Source of the DNA: Manihot esculenta
Taxonomy: Eukaryota; Streptophyta; Magnoliopsida; Malpighiales; Euphorbiaceae
Assembly: GCF_001659605.2 (NCBI RefSeq)
Contig: NC_035173.2
Coordinates: forward strand, 16,485,003-16,549,002
Direction: 5' to 3'
DNA: 64,000 nt
Each line of letters starts with the position of its first letter. Position 1 is the stretch's first letter. This document shows positions 22,301 to 34,198 of this stretch, piece by piece. A model generated the notes under the pieces. That model did not search any database and had not been told where the DNA came from. It saw only the letters and a program-made list of their open reading frames with translations. The position numbers were made by a program, and so were the translations under genes.

Positions 22301-24464
22301 CTCTGACCACCGGCACCGAGGCGGGCTTTCTAACCTGACTGCTAAGCTCTCTCACATGAGCCAAATACCCCTGACATCCCTTCCTAAGCAACCTACGAGC
22401 CTGAAGAGCTGATATCAGACCTCTAGGTGTACCCCTTCTGTCTCCCCTGAAGACGACCTCTGACCCATCCTGACCTCTGAACCTGACTACCTTGTCCCTG
22501 CAGTCCAAGGTAGCACTATGGATAGATAACCAGTCCATCCCTAGAATGACGTCAAAATCTGTCAAATCTAGAACCACCAGGTCGGCGGACAAGCATCTTC
22601 CCTCAACAAACACAGGACTACACTGGCAGACTGACTCTGCCACTGATGGATCACACTTGGGTCCACTGACCCAGAGAGGACACTCCAACCCAGAGATCAT
22701 CAACCCCAACCTCTCAACGGCTCTCGGTGCAATAAAAGAATGAGATGCATCAGGGTCCATCAAGGCATACACATCTGAACAACCAATGACTAAGTTACCT
22801 GCCACCACGGTGTTAGATGCATCTGCCTCCTGTTGAGTCATCCTGAAGATCCGTGCTGGAGCTGATGGACCTTCACCTCTGAAACCCGCTGAAGAAGAGG
22901 CTGCCCCTCTCCCTCTACCTCTGCCACTGGCCTGAGTTGTGGCTGGAGCTGCTGGCTACGCTACACTATCTGAAGCTGTCTGCTGGGACTGTGCCATCGG
23001 GGCTGCTCTTGGACATTCTCGAGACATATGCCCCTCCTTACCACATCTGTAACAGGCTGTCATCCCAAACCGACATACTCCCCTGTGTGGCTTACCACAC
23101 CTTGCACAAACTGCATTATCCGCACCAGAGCTTGAGCCACCTCCAAATCCCAGACTGGACTTAACCTTGTTCCAGAACTTGTTCTTCTTCGACTTCCTAG
23201 GGCCTCTGTCCCACTTTTTACTACCTGAAGCTGCTGCACTCAGAGAAGAAGAGCCTGGGGTCTTAGAACCAGAAGGCTGTTCCACTGACTGCTTGACTTT
23301 CCCCTCGATGATAGCACTAGCCTCCATCCTCCTAGCCATATCCACTATGGCATGGAAGCTCTCCCTATCTGCGGACTGGATCAAGGAGGAATACCTGGAG
23401 TGAAGTTTCATGATATACCTCCTTGACTTCTTCTGGTCTGTGTCAAGAGTTTGCCCTGCAAACGGCAACAGCTCCAAGAATCTGTCGGTGTACTCCTTTA
23501 CACTCATTTCTTCTGTCTTCCTTAACTGTTCAAACTCAATCATCTTCAATTCTCTTGAACTGTCAGGAAAAGCCCATCCTGCAAATTCATTTGCAAACTC
23601 CTCCCACTATAGGCTGTCCAACCTCGGGCTCACATAGTTCTTAAACCACTCACGGGCCTTTTTGCATTTTAATGTGAACCCAACCATCTGAATGGCTCTA
23701 CTGTCATCTGCCCCTATCTCATCTGTAATTGTTTTGACCCTCTCAAGGTACACAAACGGGTCATCTCTGGTTTCAAACTGGGGAGCACCCAGCTTCATAT
23801 AGTCGGTCATCTTGACCTTGCTCCCACCAGATGAGCTAGACTTAGGCATATGGGTTGCTAGAACTGTGGGTTCTGCTGATGGTGGAGGAGGTACAACATT
23901 TTCTGAGGTAGGGTTTGCTGGATTTGGATAGTAAGGTGGGGGTGGATACATTGGGTATTGTGAATATGGTGGGTAGTAGGGTGGGTATGGCATCTGTGTG
24001 GGATAAGGAGTGAAGCTAGGGTAATCCGATGTACCTCCCATCGAATACCCGGGATTTTGTGAGAAGTGTGGGTAGTGGGGTGGCTGAACAAATCCCGAGG
24101 CCTGAGTGCCTCCTTGGGACTCTCCCATTCCCTCTTCTGACATGCTAACTCCCAGACTGCCATCCCTCCTCTGCTCTACATCGAAATCATCCCCCATGTC
24201 TTCTGACATTCCTCCCTGAACTGTTCCCCTCACTGATCTGCTCCTACCCAGATCCAGAGACCTTCTAGGGTCTCTTACTGCTCTTTCTCTGTTAGACCTA
24301 CTAGACATTGCCCTAGGCAATGTAGGAGGACGGGCGCTCGTGCCCTTATCCTCAGGTGGCACTCCAGTCAATCGTGCAGATCGACGAGTTCCTCTCATCC
24401 TGTTTCTGAAAGGCAGTACATAACAAGCAAACATTAGCATCATATGGTTCATATGGGCACACAT
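19344..24464 (-). pseudogene. Element C gag-pol: one frame interrupted by two TAG codons
   Basis: The three open segments 24464-23607, 23549-22956 and 22841-19344 are all in the same minus-strand frame, so this is essentially one Gag-Pol gene of about 1700 codons. In order: Pro/Tyr-rich Gag N-terminus; Gag core; CCHC knuckle (CYRCGKEGHMSREC, about 23060-23019); protease; RT with FIDDILVYS; RNase H; integrase with HHCC and core; chromodomain near the C-terminus. Stops are TAG at about 23605 and TAG at about 22954, the latter a Gln codon in B. The protease active site reads DPDAS instead of DPGAS (about 22757-22743), a Gly-to-Asp change that should inactivate it. The integrase motif VSDRGPQF of B is VSDRRPQF here. 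The 1165-codon pol segment is otherwise open and extends about 16 residues past the usual chromodomain end. The gag start is uncertain (24464 or a Met about 22 codons in). Confidence 0.93.
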
Positions 24465-24643
24465 GAACCCTCATCACATACATCACATATCATTAATGCA
24501 CAAGCATATAATCATGGCATTTCACATCATTATACAAGACAGGACTCCACATCCTATCCTAGTGGACATGATCTTTCCTATTGTGCTTGACTTTCTATAA
24601 CATCTATGAGCCCGACACTCTAGGTCCGACCATATGAACCTAG

Positions 24644-24656
24644 GGCTCTGATACCA
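24644..24656 (-). other. Primer binding site, element C
   Basis: The minus-strand sequence is TGGTATCAGAGCC, three bases inside the LTR end at 24660. It is the same initiator-Met tRNA site as in element B. Confidence 0.88.
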
Positions 24657-24659
24657 TTC

Positions 24660-26940
24660 TGTAACGACCCAAAAATCGGACCGCTACCGGCGCTAGAATC
24701 CAGATCGGCTTAAGGCCACCGGGACCCGTAGCAAGCCTGACATATAGCCTGAAAACTTGTTTAATCCCATACATGATCAACAATATACATAAGAATTAAA
24801 ACTTTTCTTTCATTCAAACACCAAACTCAACCTGTGCATGCACTATACGATATCATAATTATAACCATGATCCCTCTGTGGGATCTCACCAATGCCCCAA
24901 TGGGCAATTACAACATATGTTGAGTTGGTTTACATAAACATCATAAAAGATCTAGGATCATGCATTACAAGGGATACCTTACACATAGGTCAAGCACAAC
25001 CTCTAATCCTCAATATCATTACATTACATAACTATTCATAACTTTACATTTTATCATGTCCACATTCTATCTATTACATACAATTGACTTCAATACTCTT
25101 GCTGACCTCCTGGTCTACCCTGTACCTGCAAACCTGGGGAATTTGGGAGAGGGGTGAGCTACTAGAGCCCAGTGAGCAGAATAATAAAGCATTTAAAACA
25201 CATGCTATCATGAAATGCATCACATCACAACTAATCATATCAAGGATGAACTTGTCACCATCTAGCCCTCTACATAATCCAATCATGCCAGGGGCGTAGT
25301 GCAGGCCACACCTGGTCTTTCTCTTATACATAACATAACATACATAACCAATAGTGCCAGGGGCGTAGTGCAGGCCACATCCGGTCTTTCTCTTACATAG
25401 TGCCAGGGGCGTAGTGCAGGCCACACCTGGACTTCCATATCATATCATCACGTCATAACATATGAGGGCTAATGGATCATTCAACATTCATCCACAACAA
25501 CAACATATTATGCAATGCAACATATTCGTGATTTCTAATGCAAACAACCTAAAATATCACATGGCATCCGTGATGCATGAACATGCTCAAAACTGATTTA
25601 TTTACTTGAAACATAAGGAGTTATTCTACTCACCTCTGGCTAGCTCTGACACTGACTGAAGCAGCTGACTCACTGCTGAGGTCCTCGGTTCCTCGGGTCC
25701 GAACCTACACAGGTGGACTCAAATGAGGGACCAAACAACTAGAACATAACTCTAAAAACATCCCCCAAAAACCCTCTAAAACTTCTCAAAACATCCATGC
25801 AAAAACATGCAAAGGAAGGCTGGACAGGGCACTTTCGGCGGTGGGTTCGGCGGCCGAAAGTCCCTCCAGAGCCGAAAGTCAAGCAGGTTCGGCGGCACCT
25901 TCGGCGGCCGAAACTCCCAGACAGAGGCGAAACTCATGCATATTCGGCGGCACTTTCAGCAGCCAAAACTCCTAGACAGAGACGAAAGTCTCCTTTCGGG
26001 GGCAAGCTTCGGCAGCCAAAGGCTGCTTCCACAAGCATGTTCGGCGGCCGAAAGTTCCTTTGGCTGCCGAACCTGGTTTCTCCCTTAGTGGCAGAAACTC
26101 AGCTCTTCTATGCATATACGCCTCCCTTTCCATCCAAACATGCCTAAACCTATTCTACAACACACATACACAAGCATACAAGCTCCTAGGGGCTTCAAAC
26201 TATCTAAAACCCCATCTACAACACATCAATCATGCATTTGCAAGCCACATTGTTCACAAAAACACAACATAAACTCATAAACCTAACCATAAGCTAAACA
26301 TGCATTCTACCCCATAGATCTTCATAAAACTTACTTAAAACATGCAATGAGCTTAAGATCGGCTCTTACCTCTTGAAGATCGAGAGAGAGACGACCTAAT
26401 CTTGGAGATGGGAGATTTTCAACTTCCTTGGGTCTCCAAGCTCAAAACTTGCTCAAAACTTGAAAATCTTCAAAACAAGATGAAAACTTGTGAAAATCGT
26501 GAAAGATTTGAAGGAAGAACTCAAAGATTGGTGAGGGACGGCAGAGAGCTCACCTTGGCTGAAAATGGGGAGAAAAGTTCGCCCATTTCGGCTATGGGAC
26601 CCTTTTATAGTGGCTGGCCAGGCCACGTTCGGGGGCCGAACGTGCCTCCGCATGCATGCCATGTTCGGCGGCCGAACTTGAGGTTCGGCGGCCGAACCTG
26701 GACTTCCCTCACTTATGCCTTCGGGGGCCTAAGGCACACTCGAAATGCATGTTCGGCGGCCGAACTTGAGATTCCTCCAAAGTTGTTTTCATGCAAAAAC
26801 TCATTTCCTTTTTACTTAAAACCATGGAATACATTAAAACATTTTATGAAAACATGTTTCTACCCTACTAGAGGCTTCCGACATCCGAGATTCCACCGGA
26901 CGGTAGGAATTCCGATACTGGAGTCTAGCCGGGTATTACA
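24660..26940 (-). repeat. Element C 5' LTR (2281 bp)
   Basis: On the minus strand it begins TGTAATACCCGGCTAGACTC at 26940 and ends GGGTCGTTACA at 24660. It has the palindrome cluster in U3, a TATA box (26610-26601) and a second palindrome cluster (about 26070-25830), which is longer than that of B and includes GCCGCCGAA variants. It also has the threefold GTGGCCTGCACTACGCCCC repeat (about 25430-25285). Confidence 0.94.
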
Positions 26941-27223
26941 GTTATTAAAATTAAAAGAAAAATTAAAAACATGTTCACTCAGAAGCTATTAGTTTTTTGA
27001 GAGGGAAGGAAAGCAAAAGATTTAATCCATAGAATACATATTAATTTTATTAATGTAGCTCCTATTTATATAAATAATATGTAACTAAAATATCAGATAA
27101 TATTATAAATAATCTAAATTTAAATTTAAAATTTTAAAAAAATTAAAAATTAAGTCAATTACTTCAACAGAAGCAAGCGTTTATGTTTTTATTGGTCTTT
27201 TTTAAAACTGAATTTGAGAATAA
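26941..27223. other. AT-rich spacer
   Basis: This is AT-rich sequence with poly-A/T runs between element C and the MITE. I see no ORF, RNA gene or repeat that can be supported. Confidence 0.6.
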
Positions 27224-27232
27224 AAAATATTA

Positions 27233-28066
27233 GGGAAATTTACTTTTTAGTCCCTGAGGTTTAACGTAATTAACACTTCTGTCCCTCTATTTTGGCGACC
27301 CAACACTTAAGTCCCTCACTTTCTCTTCCGTCCAAATTCGTAGTCCTTCCGTCCATTTAAACCGTTTGGTCAAAGAGTCAAAAGTGAGAGGTGATAATTT
27401 TTTCCAGAAATACCCTTCTCTTAATGTGAAATTCCTTTTTTTTTTTTTCTCTTTCATGCTTTCTCTCTCCAGTTGCAGAAGAAGAAGAAGAAGAAGAAGA
27501 AGAAGAAGAAGAAGAAGAAGAAGAAGAAGAAGAAGAAGAAGAAGAAGAAGAAGAAGAAGAAGAAGAAGAAGAAGAAGAAGAAGAAGAAGAAGAAGAAGAA
27601 GAAGAAGAAGAAGAAGAAGAAGAAGAAGAAGAAGAAGAAGAAGAAGAAGAAGAAGAAGAAGAAGAAGAAGAAGAAAGAAGAAGAAGAAGAAGAAGAAGAA
27701 GAAGAAGAAGAAGAAGAAGAAGAAGAAGAAGAAGAAGAAGAAGAAGAAGAAGAAGAAGAAGAAGAAGAAGAAGAAGAAGAAGAAGAAGAAGAAGAAGAAG
27801 AAGAAGAAGAAGAAGAAGAAGAAGAAGAAGAAGAAGAAGAAGAAGAAGAAGAAGAAGAAGAAGAAGAAGAAGAAGAAGGAGGAGGTTAATTTTGTCAATT
27901 CACGTGTCCCAAACGACTATTTTGGACGGAAGGACGACTATTTTGGACGGAAGGACTACGAAGTTGGACAGAAAAGAAAGTGAGGGACTTAAGTGTTGGG
28001 TCGCCAAAATAGAGGGACAGAAGTGTTAATTACGTTAAACCTCAGGGACTACAAAGTAATTTTCCC
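27233..28066. mobile_element. Mutator-type MITE with 123 bp TIRs and 9 bp TSD, carrying (GAA)n
   Basis: The terminal inverted repeats 27233-27355 and 27944-28066 match over about 123 bp with few differences (ends GGGAAATTTACTTT and GGGAAAATTACTTT). They are flanked by perfect 9 bp duplications AAAATATTA at 27224-27232 and 28067-28075. A 9 bp duplication with long TIRs is diagnostic of the Mutator/MULE superfamily. There is no transposase, so the element is non-autonomous. The interior holds a (GAA)n tract and, beside the right TIR, a tandemly duplicated 20 bp piece containing CGACTATTTTGGACGGAAGG. The motifs AGTCCCTGAGGTTTAACG and CAACACTTAAGTCCCTCA in the TIRs are typical of abundant plant MITEs. 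Confidence 0.9.
27477..27880 (+). repeat. (GAA)n microsatellite, about 400 bp
   Basis: This is an uninterrupted GAA tract apart from one extra A at about 27673-27675 that shifts the phase, ending in GGAGGAGG. It is a pure purine strand opposite a pure pyrimidine strand, a sequence class known to form triplexes. Apparent poly-Lys, poly-Glu, poly-Arg, poly-Phe and poly-Leu ORFs here are artefacts. Its exact length should be treated with caution because such tracts are prone to assembly error. Confidence 0.97.
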
Positions 28067-28075
28067 AAAATATTA

Positions 28076-29613
28076 ACACAAAACTACAAAAAGTGGACTG
28101 CACTTTCTAGATTTTGTTTTATTTTTTAATTTTTTTTTATTTTCTTTAATTTTGTAAATTCCATTTCTGTATTAAATTTTTTACATCCAGCATCTTTATC
28201 ACAATTACTCTATAGTTTCTTTTAATGTCTCTTTCTTACTTTTTTTTCTTTCTTAACTTCGTTTAATCCAATATTTATTAAAAAACACTCTTAGTTATTT
28301 AATTCAGAACATCTCTAACAAAATTTCTTTCATGGTTAGATCTTTATTTTGATTATATAAGATTATTTTAAAGAGAGATATTATAACTTGTTATATATTA
28401 TAATTATCCAATCAAATTATTTAAATAAAATTGTTGTTGTGGCAAAAAATTTAAGACTCCACAATCTTGTTGCGTTTGCAGTCATTTCATTAAAAAAAAT
28501 AGTTTATAAAAAATAAATGATAAAAATCTTCCAACAGTTTTTAGTTTTCAAAATATTTAGAACTATATATAATATTATGGAACAGAATTGGTTGTTTTAA
28601 CTGTGGTTATTGTTAATCGCCCTTAGCTTTTCTAATAATGGTTAGTTAAAATTTAAAAATTAAAACTTTATTTTAAAATAATTTTTAAAATAGTATTTAA
28701 TATTTTGACTTTAGGGATTAAAACAAGTGAATTATAAAAAATTATTTTTATAACATTTGATTAACCACTATTTCAATAATTATCTACTACTGAAATAACT
28801 AATAACACTAATACTGCTGAACAAAGTCTAACCTTTTCATCAACTTACTTAATTACTAAATATTATGAAAAATTTCTTTTATGTTCTATGTTACGAGTAT
28901 AGTTGTCAAAATCAGACTGAATTGGTTAAAATATAGTCTGATTTAGTTTAAGTATAAAACTCTCTAATTGATTGAATCAAAATAAAACAGTAAGATAGAG
29001 CATTATTTGATTTACATTAAAAAACTGAGTGAATTGATAATTCAATAATTCAATTTGGTTTATATAATAAATTAATTTGGTTTGACTTTTACTTTTAAAA
29101 TTTATAGTCTAATAAGTTCGATTCAATTTGAAAATTAAAATTTTAATAAAACTAAATTAAACTGTATAAATACATTTGAATGGGAACAAATCACAACCTT
29201 CACTTGTGTTTTTGTGGTAAGTTATTAATAATTGCCTTCAAGCCTTGGCATCCATGTTTTTATAACACTGATTTCTTCTTCTTTTTTCTATTTTTTTCTT
29301 CTTAAATTTTAATCCTAATAATCCATCTTCAATAAATTTCATTCGTCAATTTCTATATTATATATAAATTCTTTTAAAACTAAAAACTCTAGTTATTCTC
29401 TTATTTTTCTCTCTGTTGTCGCCTCCATCTTTACTTTTACAATGTTAGCAATTTTTTTTTAACGAAAATGCAACATGGGCTGTATAGCGTAACACCATAG
29501 CTCGAGCGTCGCAGGTGATGCAACTCTTGAATCGCGATGCCGCACGAATCTAGTTAGCCTCCAGCGTCATAGTGGTCCAATAGTCCAGCAGCATAACAAG
29601 TATAGGTCTAGCT
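28076..29613. other. AT-rich spacer, with a GC-richer patch at about 29465-29613
   Basis: The sequence is mostly AT-rich with no supportable ORF. The last 150 bp before the CRM-like element are noticeably richer in G+C and CpG. They continue on the other side of that element (34629 onward), so the retrotransposon landed in a formerly distinct sequence. I do not recognise that sequence. Confidence 0.55.
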
Positions 29614-30020
29614 TGACATAGAGCAATTAGCCTTGGATTTCACGGCAGATTTGGACCAGGCTTAACTTTTGCTGCCGACGTCCGATAGAGACTCACGATA
29701 GTTTTTTGGAAAGGGAATTTCGAGACGCACAACTTTCAAAAGTGTGACGAGGGACGCACAACGTTCATAATTTCGATACGGAAATTCCATCGTTTAGGGG
29801 GTCAATTTTGCATTTTAATTATTTTTTTAGATATTTTGGGTATTTTCATAATTTTGCATATTAGGGTTTTGTTTTCTATTATAAATATCCTCTCTTGACT
29901 ATTAGAAACTTACTTTTTCAATTTTTGAGGAATTTCAATAAAACTATCTTTTCTCTTATTTCGTCTTAGCCAAACGATATTGGTTAAAATTCCTGACGGA
30001 GTCTAAATAGTCCTTTATCA
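29614..30020 (+). repeat. CRM-like element 5' LTR (407 bp)
   Basis: It starts TGACATAGAGCAATTAG and ends GTCCTTTATCA, with a TATA box TATAAATA at 29880-29887. Compared with the 3' LTR it shows substitutions, an internal replacement at about 29750-29785, and lacks about 18 bp present near 34531-34550. This indicates a much older insertion than element B. Confidence 0.88.
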
Positions 30021-30023
30021 GAT

Positions 30024-30035
30024 TGGTATCAGAGT
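30024..30035 (+). other. Primer binding site of the CRM-like element
   Basis: TGGTATCAGAGT, complementary to the initiator methionine tRNA 3' end, begins three bases after the LTR. Confidence 0.82.
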
Positions 30036-30039
30036 TAAG

Positions 30040-30900
30040 TTTGACCAAGACAGATAACCAAGAGGCGCGACTTACTGCGATTGAGGCATCTTTGGCATAA
30101 TTGAGGGAGATGATCGAATAGTTGACCCTGCAGTAAGAACTCCACCAACCCGTTGCCGCCGCACACCCCCCAGTCGCCAATCTTGTGGTCGCCAATCCTG
30201 TACCTGCAAATCTTCATCAGAATTATCAAGAAGGTTACAAGATCAAGATAAACCTTCAAAACTTTTCTGGTTCGCTAGATGTGGAATCTGTTCTTGATTG
30301 GCTCGCAAAGGTTGAACATTTTTCGAAGTTATGAACGTGGAAGAGGATCGCAAGGTTCCGATTGTGGCCTATAAGTTAAAAAGGAGTGTAGCAGCCTGGT
30401 GAAATTCGATTCAAAACAAACGCTATCGGAGGAGGCTGGAACCCATACGAAACTGGATGTTGATGAAGCAGATATTTGAACAATGATTCTTGCCTAGCGA
30501 TCACACTTAGGTTTTGTATAACCGGTATCATGAATGTGTACAGGGGAACCGAAGGGTAGATGAATATACCGAGGAGTTTTTGAGGTTGATTGGCAGCCAC
30601 GACAGCAGTACAACCAGAATTTCAATTACAAAAATTCTGGTTCAACAGGGACGCAACAATATAGAGGCAATTACAGCAGGCAGCCTTCTAAGGTTGTAAA
30701 TTCTAGCAATCCTCAGAATACCATGGAAGAAAGGAGAGACAATAAGGGAAAGGCAGTCACCACTACAACAGACAAAGGAGTCAGAACGAACCCTTATCAG
30801 AAGCCAACGGGAGACATATGTTATCGCTGCAAGCAACCTGGTCATCGATCAAATAATTGTCCAGAATGTAGAGGAGTTAATACTGATCACTGACAGGTTA
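30040..30900 (+). pseudogene. CRM-like element gag, broken
   Basis: Translated fragments show a Gag with the segment KINLQNFSG...DWLAKVEHFF (about 30245-30325), a capsid-like region through YNRYHECVQGNRRVDEYTEEFL (30514-30585), and one CCHC knuckle CYRCKQPGHRSNNC (about 30819-30860). Several in-frame stops occur (for example near 30100, 30120, 30485 and 30892), along with at least one deletion after FLRLIGSH, so no functional Gag is encoded. Confidence 0.8.
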
Positions 30901-33900
30901 ATATAGTTGAGCAGGTGGCTGAAACTGACGAGGAAGTGGATGATGATGACAGATCTATTGCTGGTTCTGAAGATGGAGAGGTCACCTATGTGGTGAAGAA
31001 AATCTTATGCTCAACAAAACAGGAGGATGAGATGCAAAGGAGGAAGATTTTCTAGGCAAAGTGTCGAGTAGGAGAGGCAATTTGCAGGCTAATTATAGAT
31101 AGCTGCAGTTGTGAGAATCTGATAGCTAAGCAATTGGTGGAGAAATTGCAGTTGCCTACACAGCCGCACCCTTCGCCATACAAAGTCGGATGGATTAAGG
31201 AAGGTTCGACAATTGAGGTCAACAGAATCTGCAGCGTGCCTATCTCGATCGGTAAATCTTATACTGAACCTGTTAATTGTGATGTTATGGATATGGATTG
31301 CTATGGCATTTTGCTAGGTCGCCCTTGGCAATTCGATGTTGATGCTTTACATAAGTGGAAGGAGAATTCATACATATTCACGTGGAATCAAAAGAAGATT
31401 ACTATCTTGCTTTCCGGTTCTGCGAAACATTCTAAAGTGGAAGGGAAGAATGTTGTTGTTGTTTCCACAGGAGTGCAGAGGCTATCAGGCACAGTTGAGA
31501 AATCTGGAGGCACACTGGCTTTATTGGTGAGAGCAAAAGGTACAATGGAGGATGCACCATCTTTACCACCACCCGTTAAAGAGCTGTTGAAGGACTTTCC
31601 TAAGATAATGGAGGAATCATCCAAGCTTCCACCTCTACGGGATATCCAAAATCAGATTGATCTCATTCCTGGATCAAAATTACCTAATCTACCTCATTAC
31701 AAGATGAGTCCAAAGGAGAGTGAAATCCTTTAAGAACAGGTAGAAGAATTACTGAAGAAGGGGCATATTCGGGAGAGTTTTAGCCCCTGCGGAGTACCTG
31801 CCCTATTAGTTCCAAAGAAAGATGGGACTTGGAGAATGTACGTGGATAGCAGGGTCATCAACAAAATTACAGTTCAATATGGATTTCCTATTCAGCGATT
31901 GGATGATATGCAAGATCAGTTATCCGGGTCTAAAGTCTTTCCTAAAATTGACCTTAAAAGTGGCTATCACCAAGTTCGGATCAAGGAGGGAGATGAATGA
32001 AAGACTGCCTTCAAGACTAAGGAAGGCTTGTATGAGTGACTGGTTATGCCCTTTGGTTTAACGAATCCACCTAGCACTTTTATACGACTCATGAATCAAG
32101 TTTTGCGTCCTTTCTTACGCAAATTTATGGTTGTTTATTTTGATGACATCTTGATTTTTAGTCGCAGTGAGGAAGAATATCTACAGCATCTCCGTCAAGT
32201 CATGACAACCTTGCAAGAAAGTGAGCTGGTTATTAATCTTAAGAAGTGCATATGACGGAGCGCATTCTGTTCCTGGGGTTCGTTGTTAGTGCAGAAGGGA
32301 TACATGTTGATGAGAAGAAGGTAGAAACAATACGGAATTGGCCCATCCCCAAAACTATTTCTGAAGTTCGCAGCTTTCATGGCCTTACTACCTTTTATCG
32401 ACGGTTTATCAGAAATTTCAGCAGCATCGTTGCCCCTATCAGAGATTGCTTGAAGAAAGAGAGAGTGCAGAAATTTGCATGGACTGAAGCTGACAACAAG
32501 AGCTTTGAAGAGATTAAAGATAAGCTTACTTCTGCCCCTATTCTTGCTCTACCCGATTTTGATAAACTGTTTGAGGTTGAATGTGATGCTTGTGGAGTTG
32601 GGATTGGTAGAGTGTTGTCACAGTCTAAAAGGTCTATTACCTTCTTTAGTGAGAAACTGAATGAAGCTAGAAAGAAGTGGTCTACTTATGAGTAGGAGCT
32701 ATATGCAGTATTTCGGGCTTTTAAAACTTGGGAGCAGTATTTGATGGGGCGAGAGTTTATTATTCACACAGATCATCAATCTTTGATCCATTTTAAAACT
32801 CAAAAACATGTGAATAAGATGCATGCTTGATGGGCAGCTTACTTTAGAGCCTTTCATTATGTCATCAAACATAAGGTTGGCCATAGTAATAAGGTGGTAG
32901 ATGCTTTGAGTAGGAGGGCTGCTCTGTTGATTACAGTTAATCAGGAGGTTGTAGGTTTTGAATTCCTGAAGGATTTGTATGCTACAGATGATGACTTTGC
33001 TGATATATGGGCTAGAGTCTAGACTCACAAGCCTACTGATGGGTTCTTGATACATGACGGCTTTCTTTTTAAGGAGAACAGGTTATGCATTCCTCGATCT
33101 TCTTTGCGGAAAAGCTGATTCGGGAGGTCCATGGAGGAGGTTTGAGTGGTCATTTAGGGCGTGACAAGACTATTACTGGATTGGAGGAGCGTTTTTACTG
33201 GCCACAATTAAAAAGGGATACAAGTCAAATGGTTCAGAAGTGCCCAGTGTGTCAAACTCAGAAGGTACACTCACAGAATACAGGCTTATACACTCCATTG
33301 CCTATTCCAGTACATCCTTGGGAGGACTTGTCTATGGATTTTGTTCTTGGTCTTCCACGTACTCAATGTGGATCTGATTCCATTTTTGTTGTTTTTGACA
33401 GGTTCTCCAAAATGGCACATTTCATTCCTTACAAGAAAACATTAATGATGCTTCTCATGTAGCAAAACTGTTTTTCCAAGAGATTGTTTGCTTACATGGT
33501 ATCCTTAAGACCATTATTTCTGACAGAGATGTGAAGTTTCTAGCTCACTTCTAGGTGACTTTATGAAAATATTTTGGAACTGAACTTCGATATAATAGTG
33601 CTGCACATCCCCAAACTGATGGACAAACTAAAGTGGTGAACCGCACGCTTGGCAATCTTCTGCGCTGCATCTGCAGTAACAAGAAAACTGTTTGGGATCT
33701 TGCTCTTGCCCAAGCAGAATTTGCTTACAATAGTGTTGTCCATATTTCCATAAAGATGTCACCGTTTTCTATTGTGTACAGGAAAGTCCCAACGCATACA
33801 GTTGATCTTATTGCCCTTCCCACAGGTTCTCACAACAGTATTGCAGCAAGCAACTTGGCAAAACAACACGTAGATATTTTCAAATAGGTACAACAATACC

Positions 33901-34198
33901 TTAAAGAAGCCAATGACAAATATAAAGCTACGACTGATAAACATAGGCGTTTCAAGTCCTTCAATATCGGTGATCAAGTTATGGTGTGTTTACGCAAGGA
34001 GCATGATAGAGGACAGAAAAAGCTTAATGCCAAGAAGATTGGTCCATTCCAGATCATTTAGAAGATTAATGATAATGCCTATGTTCTTGACCTCCCACAT
34101 GAGATAAAAATTTCCAAGATATTTAACGTGGCGGATCTATTTCAGTATTACCCTGCTGATGACAACTCGAGGTCGAGTTCTTTACAAGTGGAAGGGAA
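30901..34198 (+). pseudogene. CRM-like element pol (protease, RT, RNase H, integrase), broken
   Basis: Order along the strand: protease remnant with the active-site region degraded to IDSCSCENLIA (about 31095-31127; a Gly would be expected after DS); linker and RT start (31134-31733); RT core with [12 protein letters not shown] and [11 protein letters not shown] (about 31950-32170); RT thumb and RNase H ([13 protein letters not shown], about 32570-32610; TDHQSL about 32770); integrase zinc domain (about 33120-33260); core with [18 protein letters not shown] and HPQTDGQT; C-terminal region ending [10 protein letters not shown] (about 34120-34150). There are many stops and frameshifts (for example 31731, 31998-32040, 32250-32257, 32694, 33462, 33885). 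It cannot encode an active polyprotein. Confidence 0.88.

Larger units (their letters stand above)
18246..26940 (-). mobile_element. Element C: nearly intact Tekay-like chromovirus, minus strand, 3' truncated
   Basis: Reading from the right: a complete 5' LTR (26940-24660), primer binding site (24644-24656), gag-pol (24464-19344), stem-loop and polypurine tract (19342-19306), and a truncated 3' LTR. It is the best preserved coding copy in the window and close in sequence to element B. The loss of half the 3' LTR would prevent normal reverse transcription. Right-flank bases GTTAT (26941-26945) would be the target duplication, but its partner is lost. Confidence 0.92.

Noticed and set aside
27287..27983. 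Long poly-Phe/Leu, poly-Arg/Lys and poly-Glu ORFs
   Set aside because: They are translations of the (GAA)n microsatellite in different frames and the flanking MITE, not genes.
28880..29160. Possible hAT-type MITE suggested by repeated GATTTAGTTTAAG / AATTTGGTTT wording
   Set aside because: No terminal inverted repeats or 8 bp target duplications could be placed with confidence.
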